Assembly (NCBI GenBank): GCA_008000375.1
Contig: SMOI01000042.1
Span: 53,136-117,135, forward strand
Reading direction: 5' to 3'
DNA from: Poteriospumella lacustris
Lineage: Eukaryota > Sar > Chrysophyceae > Chromulinales > Dinobryaceae
Length of the DNA stretch: 64,000 nt
In this document: positions 54,234-64,000 of the stretch, in pieces
Position numbering within the stretch: position 1 is the stretch's first letter
How the letters are laid out: every line of letters starts with the position of its first letter
The notes under the pieces: generated by a model
What the model was told of the DNA's origin: nothing
What the model saw: the letters and a program-made list of their open reading frames with translations, nothing else
The model's database searches: none
Translations under genes and position numbers: made by a program

Positions 54234-54686
54234 TGTGAAGCGTTTGTCAATGTCAGAATCGATCGTATACGAATCGGTGGGGGTCCTTTCGATTTGAAAT
54301 CGTCCTTAATCCACACATTTAACATGTGATTTTCACATGAAAAGGAATCGAAGGACGCTTGAAGAAGAAGGAAGAGCTTCGGAAGGAAAGAAGGAAAGGA
54401 GGGAGGGGAAGTCGGGCGGAGGGACTGGTCTGGTGCATCCGTCGACAGCCCGCACCATTCCTTTCGCTGCTTGGTGCTGGCGAGGGGAAAGATGAAACGG
54501 GTTCTCCGATGGTTGGCTTAGAAACTCCCACGCCAGATGTCATACGACATTGGTGATTATTATTGTCTGCGATTGCCTATGTGTACAAGGTGCACGATCC
54601 CTAACCGTAGAAAATGAAACAAAAATTATCCTTCTTAAATAAAAGTACATCTACACAAACTATAGTCACACTTGGGCGTCGTCTGC
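54234..54686. other. Intergenic with a purine-rich tract
   Basis: Upstream of the CELF-like gene and downstream of UTP10 (both on the minus strand). It contains a GA-rich stretch at about 54360-54425. No gene was seen. Confidence 0.55.
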
Positions 54687-57600
54687 TTATCGCAAGTACG
54701 TATCTAACGACTCGCCCGACAACTCTTCTATCACTGCTATCGCCTGTCTGGTATGTTTAACGACTTCCGAGTTATCATCCTCCAAAAGCTCAGAAATGTA
54801 GCTGAGACATTCTGGAAGCACTGCCAAGTAATCAGCCCCAACCTATTGCACGAAAGCGACTCGAGTTAGAATCCATATGGAATGACAAACAACAAGAACA
54901 GTGCAATGTGTACCTTCTCGAAGAGTTCGTGCAGAAGATCAACCGCCACGATGCGGACCAGCGGTGACGCATTGCGGGTGAACAAGAGCACTTGGTGATT
55001 CAATGGCTTCCACAACAAATCGCGATTGATATTCAAGCACAATTCGCACAGTGCCGTAATCAAATGATCCCGCGCAAAGCCGAAGTATGATTCGTCACCA
55101 TCGAAAGCCTGCCACATCGGAACGAATGTGAGAATCTTAGGATAGATGGTCTCGTAACGTTTCTGAACAAAGAACAAAACGATTAGTCCACTGTCAACAC
55201 AACAACGTCGCTTCAATCAACGCCGCAGTTCGTACCTCATCAAAGAACGTCGCCCCGGTGAAGGTGCACAGCGCCTTGGTAATTGACATGACGTGTCCCA
55301 CTGCATCGAAGAGCAGAGACAACACGAGTTTGTTCGACCCCGTCAACAGCGCGTACAAATCAACCGAGCGCTTGCGCTTCTTGGAGCCACCATCTTCACC
55401 GTCACTGTTCGCCTTGGTCTTTTCCAAGAGACGCTTGACGAACTTCGCATGCGCATCCAAGTCACTCATCATATCTGTCCACAACAAGGCCATGGACGAG
55501 AAGAACAAGGTTTGGAAACGATCCAACAAGGCCTTGATGGTCGCATAGAAGTGCACATAACGATAGAACTTGTCTTCTTCGTCCTCCTCACTGACGACCG
55601 CGGTCTCCTTCTCCTTCGTATTGCTTCCACCACCACCACCGCCACCCGATTGGTTGCCACTGCTCTTCCAGTCCGACAAACGAACAATGAACGTCTTCAA
55701 CTCATTCTCCGTCAATTTCAAACAAATCTCCACCACCAATTCACCGATGCCATCTTGCGCATCGGCAAACGAATGTTGATGGAAATGGGGCGTGGTTGTC
55801 TTCAAGGCCTTCATCAAGGCCAACACGGCGGGCAACAACGTCGCCATGTTGTTGACACACGTCGCACGGTCGGCCTTCGTCACCAAGACCTGCAACAACG
55901 CCACGTAACGATGCAAGGCATCACCACCCAGGGCCACACTCTCACGTAAACAAGAGCAAACCGCGGGCAAGGCCAATCGAGGGGGTAGTTCATTCCCAAT
56001 CACGGTCAAACAAGCCTCTGCATCGTCATCCATACCCGCCATATCCACCACCACTGCCTCTTCACCAGAGGATGCGAAATTCGTCGAAACCTCCAACAAC
56101 AGGGGCAGAATCGTCGCGATGTACGGATGACTGAACTTGGGCAACGACGAGAACATAATCGACGTGGCAGAGATCAACGATCGCAAAAACAACACATGGG
56201 CACGACGATCCGAGTCCAAATTCATCGTACGGACCGTATCATCCCGCCATTGCGAGGCTTCCGAGACAAAGACATGCAATGTCTTCTCCATCAGCGCCGG
56301 GAACACTGGCAACGCTGCCGCATGCAACGCCATACACAACGACGAACAACTGAGCATCAAGGAACCCAAAAACTTCCGACTTTCCAACGCCTTTTGTTGA
56401 TAATGACCCGAGGAGCTACGCAATCCCACCAGGACATAGACGGCATCGAAATACGACAAATACTCTCCGAGAATGTCCATGACCACGGTCTGCCATTGCG
56501 GTGTTTTACCCAGCTTCAACACCAGCACATCAATGGCCAACAACGCGGATTGCGCATAGGGCAAGGACAGCGCCGCATTGGCCGACGAAGACGACGATGG
56601 CTGGTCGCCCTTCTCGGCGAACAGTTTCGTCAAATTCGTCTTGATGATCGTGCGCAGGCGCCCACAGAGATCCAAATACAGCCCATGTTCGATTTGACTC
56701 ATCCGCTTCTCACTCAACAACGATTGCAACCGATCTTTCAAGAAGACGATCGCGCGTTGACGAATGGCGGGCACGTCGTGATCCAACAACTCTTGAATCA
56801 TCGACAAGAACGAGGGTCCATCCAAGAGCACTTGCATGTTGCCCAAGACGTTCAGCGACAAATCGGCGAAGATTTCGGACAACAACTTCGCCGACAACTG
56901 ATGTGATTCATTCTCCAAGCGCAAGAGAATACCCCGTTGCGTACTACGTTGACGCGCTTGACGCAACGACTCGCATTCGACACAGATTTGCAGGGCACAC
57001 TCGGCGACTTCCATCATGTCGTTGTGCGTCACCCGATTGCCCAACATATCGGCGGCCAATTGGCGATGGAATTGAGGGGACAGGAGGATTTCGTTGATGA
57101 ATTCCAACTGCAGCACGGCCATGGAGGCCGCTTGTCCACGCTGTGCCGCGCCATCGGTAGGGGCGGTGGCGGTGGCGGTCGATGCAGCCGAGGCGGCTTC
57201 TCCCTCACGGCGCAGCGTATTGAAATGCTGCAAGAGACGTGCCACATCGTCGGTATCCACCTTCGTGGACGAGGACGCGTCGTTGCCGACACAGAAGAGG
57301 GTCAAGGACCGCGAGGCATCCAAGATCTTGATCACACTCTTGATGATCGACGCCGACGACTGATCCAACAGGAACTGCTCGGCCATGTGGAAGAATTCCT
57401 CCGAATCGCTCGTCAACAACACACGTTGGGCACGACGTTGCGCCGCGCGTGACAAACTAATCGATTCGACGGTGATGTTGGCCGTTTCGGCGACTTTGGA
57501 CTCGTAGCGGACGAGGGTGTGTTGCAGCAGGTTCTGGACGATCAACAGACACATCCATTCGCGATGGTCTTCCAATTTTGCCAGGGCTTTCAACAGGGCC

Positions 57601-60600
57601 GCACGATGATTCGAAGGCATACCCGGCAGGGCTTGCAAGACATGGAAGACAATGTCCCGTGTCGCCAGAGAGACCGACTTCGACGCCTCGTTGTCACCCG
57701 TGGGTACAATAATGCTCAACAGACTGACCAGAATCTTTCCACGCGTCAGCAAATGTGTACCATGCGCAGAGGTGTGCGACAAGAAATCACCCAACAGCTC
57801 AATCAACGCGGGCATCGCGTCGGCGAAGTTGCCAATGATATGGCGCAAGACACCCAGCGCTGAACCTTGAATATTCGACGAACGGACCGAGCTCAAACAG
57901 TGCAAAATGCTGCCAATATCCTTGCGAGCCAGGGCCAAGGTGTAGACCGCCACAGTGGCCGCAGCAGTGGGGGCAGGAGCATCCGCTTTCTTCTTACCCT
58001 TCGACGACTTCGAAGGAGTCTTCGCATCCGCCGCCACCACCGTCGTCGCAGCAGTGAAAAGCGTCGCCAAACACTGTTCGGTCGCCGCACGATTCAACAG
58101 CTGCAACAACAGTTCACAGATCATCGTCTTGTAAAACTCCAAATTGATGACCGAGACGCAGCCCGGTTGACACAACTTGTCCAAGAGATTGAACAACGCC
58201 CGGAACAAGGCGGAGGCATGTTGTTGCACATAGGCACTGGTCGCCAAGACCATGGGAACGACCATTTCCGCCACCGCCACCATCGAACGTAACTTCGCGG
58301 AGATCGACACTGGTTTGCTCGCGTAGTCGCGGACACCTTCATCCGCATCGGCAGCAGCACCCGCCGCCGCAGCGTTCGCCTTCTCATCGTCCTCGTCATC
58401 GACTTGCATACGACTTTCGTCGGCGGCGTCTTCATCGACAATCGAATTCTTACGAATGCGCAACATGGCATCGATGTCTTCGGTAGTGTGCAGGGCATCG
58501 TGTAAGAGGGCCATCCCCAAGGCGGGGTCCACTTCCATCGACAAAATCGCGCGGACGACGTCTTTGCTGCCGGTGGTATTCGACTGCACCGCAAACAAAC
58601 AACGCAACAATTCTTCAAACGCCGACGGCGCCAACGAGCCCGTCGCCAGCAAGGGCACGACGATCGTCAACAACAGACGTGGGAACGTCGCTTCCAACGA
58701 TTTCGCCGACTTGATCGCCTCACAGAGCCACGTGATGAACGAGGCCTGTTTGTCCGCGGGCAACGTCTTGAATCCATTCGCAATCCACGTCAACAACGCC
58801 GTCAAAAAGCCTTCGTGTTCACCAGTGACACGTCCTCCCATCGCCGCCTGTGACAAGAACGCCACGATTCCTTTCCAGTTCTTCTCCACAAAGACCGTCG
58901 TGGGCAAGAGCTTGATCAAGAAAGATGCATAACGATCATGAGCGGCACTGATGCTCGTCGCGGCCATGAAAATGGCTTCACTCAAGGTACCCAACGTCGA
59001 AGACGCCTTGGACAACGTCTCGTAGACGACGGACGAGATCGTATCGCCATCGGTGGCGACCAAATCGAGTTGAGCGATGATGGCGTTGATCAGCGTGCTG
59101 ATTTCTGCGACATTGACACTCAACTCCTTGTTCAGCGGCAAGGAACGGGTGCTATTGCTGGCCACCAACTGCGCAAACGACTTGAAACATTGCGCAGCCA
59201 ACGTACGCAACGAGGACGTGGCCGAGCTCGCCAGATACAACAGATGCAACAACGTGGGGATACACGCCGTACCGACGTTGACCGACGACACCAGAATCGC
59301 GTGCACCGAGCACAGCGAGATCGTGCGTACCGCGGTTTCGTCCACGGGGAAGTGCGCATCCACCGGACTTTGCAAGAAACGTGCCATCAAGACCAACACG
59401 TCGTTGCGATCGACGGTTTCCAACGCCGCGTGTAGCATCTCACCACTGACACCCTGCGACGCCAGCAACTGCAAGAAGACGGCTTCCATACGATGTTCCG
59501 CCGTCAACGGCTGCAAGGAATTGCGCAACGAGGCGTCAAAGCTGGTGTACGTGCCTGAGGCCAGCGACACCATCGTGGGCAACAACACTTGCACAAAACT
59601 CGAGTACGTCGCTGCCGACACGGCATCTGCCACGGTCGTCTGCGCCAGATAACGGGACATCAACGGCGCCAAGGCCTTGGCCAGGAGCGAATGCAACGAG
59701 GACAAATGCTTGTGCTGCTGCAACACCGTGGCCATACGTACCAAGAACACCGCAAGGCCACGCAGCGTATAATCACTGTCAACCAGCGCTACCGCTCGCT
59801 CCACCACCGGCAACAAGGCATGGTGATGATCGTCCGCAATCGCGGTCACCAGCAACGACACAACATCCACCGACGACTCTGCTCCCTTCGTCGCCTTTGA
59901 CTTCTTCTCGGTGATATGATGCTTCTTCAAGAAGATGGACAACAAACTACGGGCGGCATTGACCACCTTGGTGGCCGTCTTGCTCTCGGTGTGTTCGTGT
60001 AGACTGATCGACGACGTCGTGCTCGACAACACCCAGGCATTCGCCGCCGCCGACGTAGCCGCATCTTCCAACAACGTCGAAATGCAGGTGTCTTCAATGC
60101 TGGACATCAAACGATGCAGCACAGACAACGCGGATTTACTTCCCAACGAGGCCTCTTGCGACCAGGATTGCCACGCCCCTTGCACACATTCAAACAAACG
60201 AACGGGCCCCGCCACAGCAAAGACAATGCTCACGATATTCGTATTCCAGGCTTGGGATGCGACGTCATAATCCGCATCGGCTAAACAGCGCATAATCGCA
60301 TCAACAATTCCCGATTGATTCGCGGTCGGACCAGACGCGGCCACGGGGCCGACAACGTCCGAGGAGGACTCCAACGTGGACAACGCATGCAACCGCAACT
60401 CCTTGATGGCACTGGACAAGTTCAAGAAGACACTGTCCCCATTCTGTGAACTGTTATTCGACTTGCCAAATTCACTGAATACCGCACTGAGAAACTTGGT
60501 CACGGCTTTCGCCTTGGTGTTGTCGGCCAAGGTGGCCTTGACGACATTGTTGAAGATGTGCGGATAGTGATCGGACATCGCACGCACGATACCTTCGGCC

Positions 60601-61993
60601 GTCGTCTTCTTATCGGTATCCAATTTCTTCTCCGCAACGGAACGAAGCATGGACGCTAACAGTTCCGCAATGTCACGTTCATCGACCCAACCACGTTTCA
60701 AAAACTGCACCACCATCGACGGCACATCCATCGTACTCGACGACTCGTCTTCCGCGGGAGTAACCTCTTCGCCATGCGCACCGAACAATTTAGCGGCGGC
60801 GTTGAACAGTGACGTACCAATCAATGTCAACAAACTTTGATTGTTCGTTTCCGTAGTCTCCACATACTGAAAGAACCAGCCAGCTTCAGAGAACAACACG
60901 TTCAACAGGTTTTGATCGACCAGCAACTGTCCACCTTGGGCCAAGATTGATGCGGTGGTCAACAAGGTATCAAGGACATCCGACATATTTGAATCATCTG
61001 CAACCATAGCGATGGCAACACCAAGTGCTTTGCTGAAGGCTTTGATAATTGAATCACCGAATTGGGTGCGGACAGAAATCTGCGAAATCACGACACACGA
61101 CGACACCTTCCAATCGGCCAAGAGCTTCTTCTGCAATGAACTGTGTTGAGATCGAATTTTAGACTTCAACCCCTCGATGACCAAGAGACAAATGTTTCGA
61201 AGCATATCTTCACGGAAAACGGATTTGTTCGCGACTTCGACAATGACCGCGGTCGTAAACGCCAGCGCCCGGAAACCTGTTTCCATCTCCACCGACGATA
61301 CGTTGTTCTTTGGCGAGGACTTCTTTATGCCCAAAAGCGATAAGATACGCGATGTGATGTCGCAAACAGTATCGAGAATCCATGGGGACTTCATTGCTTG
61401 ATGCACGAAGAGGGATCGTGGCGGTGGGACGCCAGACTCCTTCACACCCACCAGGAAAACCCATGGCGTATCTTCCAATCGGCATAAATGTACAATCTTT
61501 GCAAATATTTTGGTGTCATGAACAACCAGGAACGCTCTAAGCAGTGCGTCCATGTTGAATTCATGAACACGGTATCGCCGAACGAGGTATTCCAAAACCA
61601 AGTGGGCGCTGGGTTCTCCAGCCCAAAGGCTCAATAAGCCCAAAATTGAATTGATTTCAACGTCAATTGCGGCATTTTCCTGTGAGTCAAAACCAATTCA
61701 GATGGTGGTTGATCATGCAACATCACCGTTAATCATACCTCCTTCGTCTTCAACTCTCTTTGCAAATTGACTGATGATGAATGAAAGAGCGATGACTCAA
61801 ATGCACGGAATCGCTCGTCATATTGTAAAAGATCTTGCAATCCTTTGCATCCAGCTTCGTAAACTGCACTAGTATCAACTGCGGCAGCCTCTTTGGGACC
61901 CAAGAATATGCTCGGTAAGCCTCTTTGAAGCGACTGCACTTGCGCAGTCTTCTTCTTGAAGGCTGATACCTGCTTTTGTAGCTCTGTTGACAT
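54687..61993 (-). CDS. UTP10: UTP10/HEATR1, U3 small-subunit processome protein
   Basis: A very large HEAT-repeat protein of the t-UTP/UTP-A complex needed for rDNA transcription and 18S rRNA processing. Four exons: 61993-61739, 61679-55236, 55162-54914 and 54842-54687, 2,367 residues, all introns phase 0. The N-terminus MSTELQKQVSAFKKKTAQVQ then LLQYDERFRAFESSLF and LVRRYRVHEFN match yeast Utp10 (LVRRFRVHEYN). The bulk is HEAT repeats. The BP28CT domain is near the end (RSLISATSIMFSSLPKFSHP; FYRYVHFYATIKALLDRFQT). The last two exons give ALCELCLNINRDLLWKPLNH, LLFTRNASPLVRIVAVDLLH and YISELLEDDNSEVVKHTRQ, the classic C-terminus. Yeast is 1,769 residues and human 2,144, so this copy is long, partly through Ala/Asp-rich inserts. 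Confidence 0.95.
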
Positions 61994-62002
61994 TGTTCAC
62001 AA

Positions 62003-62269
62003 TCAGAAACCCCAAGAAGCGGAATTGAATAGTGCCTCAATCGAAGGAAGCATACCTTTCTTTCCCATGGAATAAAGCCATTGGCGATGCAATAACGACG
62101 AAGTCAGCATTTCGGTGGACGGAGTAGACTCATTAAAAACTCGATATTTCGGTGTTTCAAGAAGTAATTTCCACTGTTTCGATATATCGATGTTTATGGT
62201 ATGACCAGAATCGAAACCGCCGCCGATCTGCCGTTGCGACGCCGGCGGTTCGTCATGTTGCAAAGTCAT
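62003..62269 (-). CDS. Small hypothetical ORF immediately upstream of UTP10
   Basis: 88 residues from ATG 62269. The text looks coding rather than random (INIDISKQWKLLLETPKYRV, LTSSLLHRQWLYSMGKKG) but no family is recognised. Its stop lies only 9 bases before the UTP10 ATG on the same strand, so it must be an upstream ORF, part of a two-cistron transcript, or a chance ORF in the UTP10 promoter. A longer frame extends to 62482 but would overlap the divergent PH gene, so the internal ATG is preferred. Confidence 0.35.
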   Translation of the reverse strand: MTLQHDEPPASQRQIGGGFDSGHTINIDISKQWKLLLETPKYRVFNESTPSTEMLTSSLLHRQWLYSMGKKGMLPSIEALFNSASWGF

Positions 62270-62373
62270 CTTCGTGAGATACTTTTTTCGATATTGGATA
62301 CCTGTGAACCCTTCACAACAATTCTTTTTTTCGTGCATTACAGGAAGGACCATTCCTTTGTGTTGAGAAAAGC

Positions 62374-64000
62374 ATGTCACGTCATCTCCCAGCAGTGAGC
62401 GAGAATGATGTCGCTGTGTGGGATGAAGAAAGAAATCGTTGTGGAGGATTCTTGAGCAAGAAAGCAAGCCAAAGTAGTGCATTCAGCAGGGGGAAATGGC
62501 AAAAGCGCTGGTTTGAGGTTCAATTGGATATTGATGCAAATGAAAACTATCATTTGGCGTACTATCACACTCCCGATGAAAAGACTCCGAGAGCGTCTTT
62601 CCCGCTTCAAGGGGCGGCCATAAAGATCGCGGGAGAGACGAATTTCGTTTTGACTCTAGCCGATGGATCTTCCGTTTCCTTGAATGCTGAAAACCCTCTG
62701 GACATGAAAAACTGGGTGCAGACATTGGAAAAGATCATTTCTACCAGTAATTTACGCGAACGTCTGCAGTATCAACGGCGCGAAATGCATGGAAGCGATG
62801 GTGACTACGACAAAGATGAAGATGATGATCATGTGGGTGGACTTGATGGTCAACATAGAAAGAACAGACGCAACAAATCAGGTGGGATGCCAAAGAATTC
62901 GTATGGACAACATCTGCTGAAGCGAAAATGGCCAACCGTGCGTCTCGACTTCGATGTGTCGTCAGTGCCAGCCGGATCACCAGAGAGATTAGAGTTTGAA
63001 GAAGAATTTGCACAAGATATTGCGACTGCATTATCGTTGGAGCCTAACAATGTTGAAGTTATTTCGCTTAGACCAGCTCCTGGTATGGAATGGCTATGTT
63101 TGGTGGAATTTGATTTCCTTGTCCGAGGAGAAGACTGGGAAGCCGAATCTTCAGGCTCCGTTCTCTCAACTGCTGATGTCAAGAGAAGACTTCTTGAAGC
63201 ATTAAGTGAAATGTTTCGTGATCCTTCTTCGATATTATACCGTGGTTTCATCACCAGTCGATTGGATCCTTCGTATGCTGATCATTTGATTCCAGAACAA
63301 CTCATAGACCCAAAGCTACCATCTCCTGGTGGTCGAAAGGTTCAACAAGAATCTGATATTTTTTCTTCTGATGCGAAAGTTCTTCAAACGATGCTAAAGT
63401 ACAAAGATGTGGTGGTTCCAGAGGACTTCGAAGATCTCACCCATTTCACAATCACGATCATGTATGACGGTCGATCCGTGGATGTGCGGGTACCCAATCC
63501 GGCAGTGTTACGTCCCGCATCCGCCTGTTATCTTTGGCCCTTTGAAGTGAAACAAGCGCTTGGATTCATGCATACGATGCAAGAGTTATGGATTGAACCC
63601 TTGGAGCTGACGCTACGAGATGCTGCGAGTAAAAGCGAAGCGCGTCCGATTCCTTTTACCCCATCGCATCGTGTCGGGGATGAACCCGTCATCAACACGT
63701 TGCTCTTGAAACCCAATGCGGTATATGAATTACATTGTGAAGATAAACGTGATGATGCAGTCAATGCGTTATCGGCGGAAGAAATGGAAACCATCAAAGA
63801 GACTTTCCATCGATTTGATCGGAACAACGATGGTGGCATCGCCAAAGATGAAATGAAAGTCATTGTTCGGGAACGTACCGCCGAACGCAAAGCACAAATT
63901 GAAAAGAAGTTTCAAAAGTTTATTACGGAGAACGAATTGACACCGGAGGAATTAGCCTCGGCCGAAGCGAACAAAGCGCGGTACTTGCAACAAGTCTCGG
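62374..64000 (+). CDS. PH-domain and EF-hand protein (3' end outside window)
   Basis: An open frame runs from ATG 62374 to the window edge with no stop or intron: 542 residues visible, C-terminus missing. A PH domain occupies ~20-125 (CGGFLSKKAS, KWQKRWFEVQLD, and the closing DMKNWVQTLEKII helix). An acidic linker is followed by a domain of unknown type (~190-290) with VRLDFDVSSVPAGSPERLEF and VEVISLRPAPGMEWLCLVEF. A second beta-rich region covers ~360-460. An EF-hand (~480-505) has a full calcium loop, DRNNDGGIAKDE. A charged coiled coil begins at the end. It is likely a membrane-recruited calcium-responsive protein; no named orthologue is recognised. Confidence 0.75.
   Translation, partial: MSRHLPAVSENDVAVWDEERNRCGGFLSKKASQSSAFSRGKWQKRWFEVQLDIDANENYHLAYYHTPDEKTPRASFPLQGAAIKIAGETNFVLTLADGSSVSLNAENPLDMKNWVQTLEKIISTSNLRERLQYQRREMHGSDGDYDKDEDDDHVGGLDGQHRKNRRNKSGGMPKNSYGQHLLKRKWPTVRLDFDVSSVPAGSPERLEFEEEFAQDIATALSLEPNNVEVISLRPAPGMEWLCLVEFDFLVRGEDWEAESSGSVLSTADVKRRLLEALSEMFRDPSSILYRGFITSRLDPSYADHLIPEQLIDPKLPSPGGRKVQQESDIFSSDAKVLQTMLKYKDVVVPEDFEDLTHFTITIMYDGRSVDVRVPNPAVLRPASACYLWPFEVKQALGFMHTMQELWIEPLELTLRDAASKSEARPIPFTPSHRVGDEPVINTLLLKPNAVYELHCEDKRDDAVNALSAEEMETIKETFHRFDRNNDGGIAKDEMKVIVRERTAERKAQIEKKFQKFITENELTPEELASAEANKARYLQQVS

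Noticed and set aside
1-64000. tRNA, rRNA or snRNA genes
   Set aside because: I looked for GTTCRANNC-type B boxes with matching acceptor stems and for conserved rRNA or snRNA blocks and saw none. A covariance-model scan would be needed to exclude them.

Overview
The window is nuclear DNA of a compact unicellular eukaryote. Almost every multi-exon gene has short introns (mostly 55-110 nt) with GTAAGT/GTACGT/GTATGT donors and YAG acceptors, intergenic gaps are a few hundred bases, and all proteins are eukaryotic in type. CEP104 (a ciliary-tip protein) implies a lineage that builds cilia or flagella. A short TTAGGG run hints at TTAGGG-type telomeres. The clade cannot be fixed from sequence alone: PDZ/PH/ankyrin/FYVE mosaics and a Crinkler/RHS-like kinase recall oomycetes, chytrids and other zoosporic protists, but nothing is decisive. 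No rRNA, tRNA, CRISPR array or intact transposon was seen.

Layout. 1-8.4 kb: CEP104 (-), a small bromodomain-NET protein (+), SAGA subunit SGF11 (-), a RimJ/RimL-type acetyltransferase (+), and a secreted tocopherol-cyclase-like protein (-). 8.4-13.6 kb: ribosome-biogenesis factor CEBPZ/MAK21, mitochondrial ribosomal protein bL34m, and zinc metallochaperone ZNG1. 13.7-16.6 kb: a 1.3 kb inverted duplication carrying two convergent, almost identical copies of a five-exon gene that looks like the kinetochore protein MIS12. 16.7-22.7 kb: phosphoacetylglucosamine mutase, a telomere-like TTAGGG run, an ER-type FKBP, and a terminal nucleotidyltransferase with a CCHC knuckle. 22.8-28.2 kb: a rearranged zone with a mosaic relic of the neighbouring F-box/kelch gene, a doubtful small ORF, a Crinkler/RHS-like kinase gene interrupted by one in-frame TGA, and the intact F-box/kelch gene.

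28.7-43.3 kb: a PDZ-PH-ankyrin-FYVE protein ending in a soluble R-SNARE-like helix, VAC14, cyclase-associated protein, a secreted PA-domain protein, an RCC1-IPT protein and eIF3i. 43.4-50.2 kb: three unrecognised genes and a single-pass membrane protein with a bacterial YnjB-type solute-binding domain. 50.8-64 kb: a TPR-methyltransferase, a CELF-like RNA-binding protein, the 2,367-residue U3 processome protein UTP10/HEATR1, a small ORF just upstream of it, and a PH/EF-hand protein running off the right end.

Functional themes: ribosome assembly and translation (CEBPZ, UTP10, bL34m, eIF3i), phosphoinositide and endosome biology (VAC14, the FYVE/PH/SNARE mosaic), and the cytoskeleton and chromosome segregation (CEP104, CAP, MIS12). 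There is no operon-like organisation. The most unusual items are the MIS12 palindrome, the FYVE/R-SNARE architecture, the membrane-tethered YnjB-like protein, and the rearranged kelch/Crinkler-kinase zone. All exon models are hand-made from ORFs, splice consensus and frame continuity; no database search was run.
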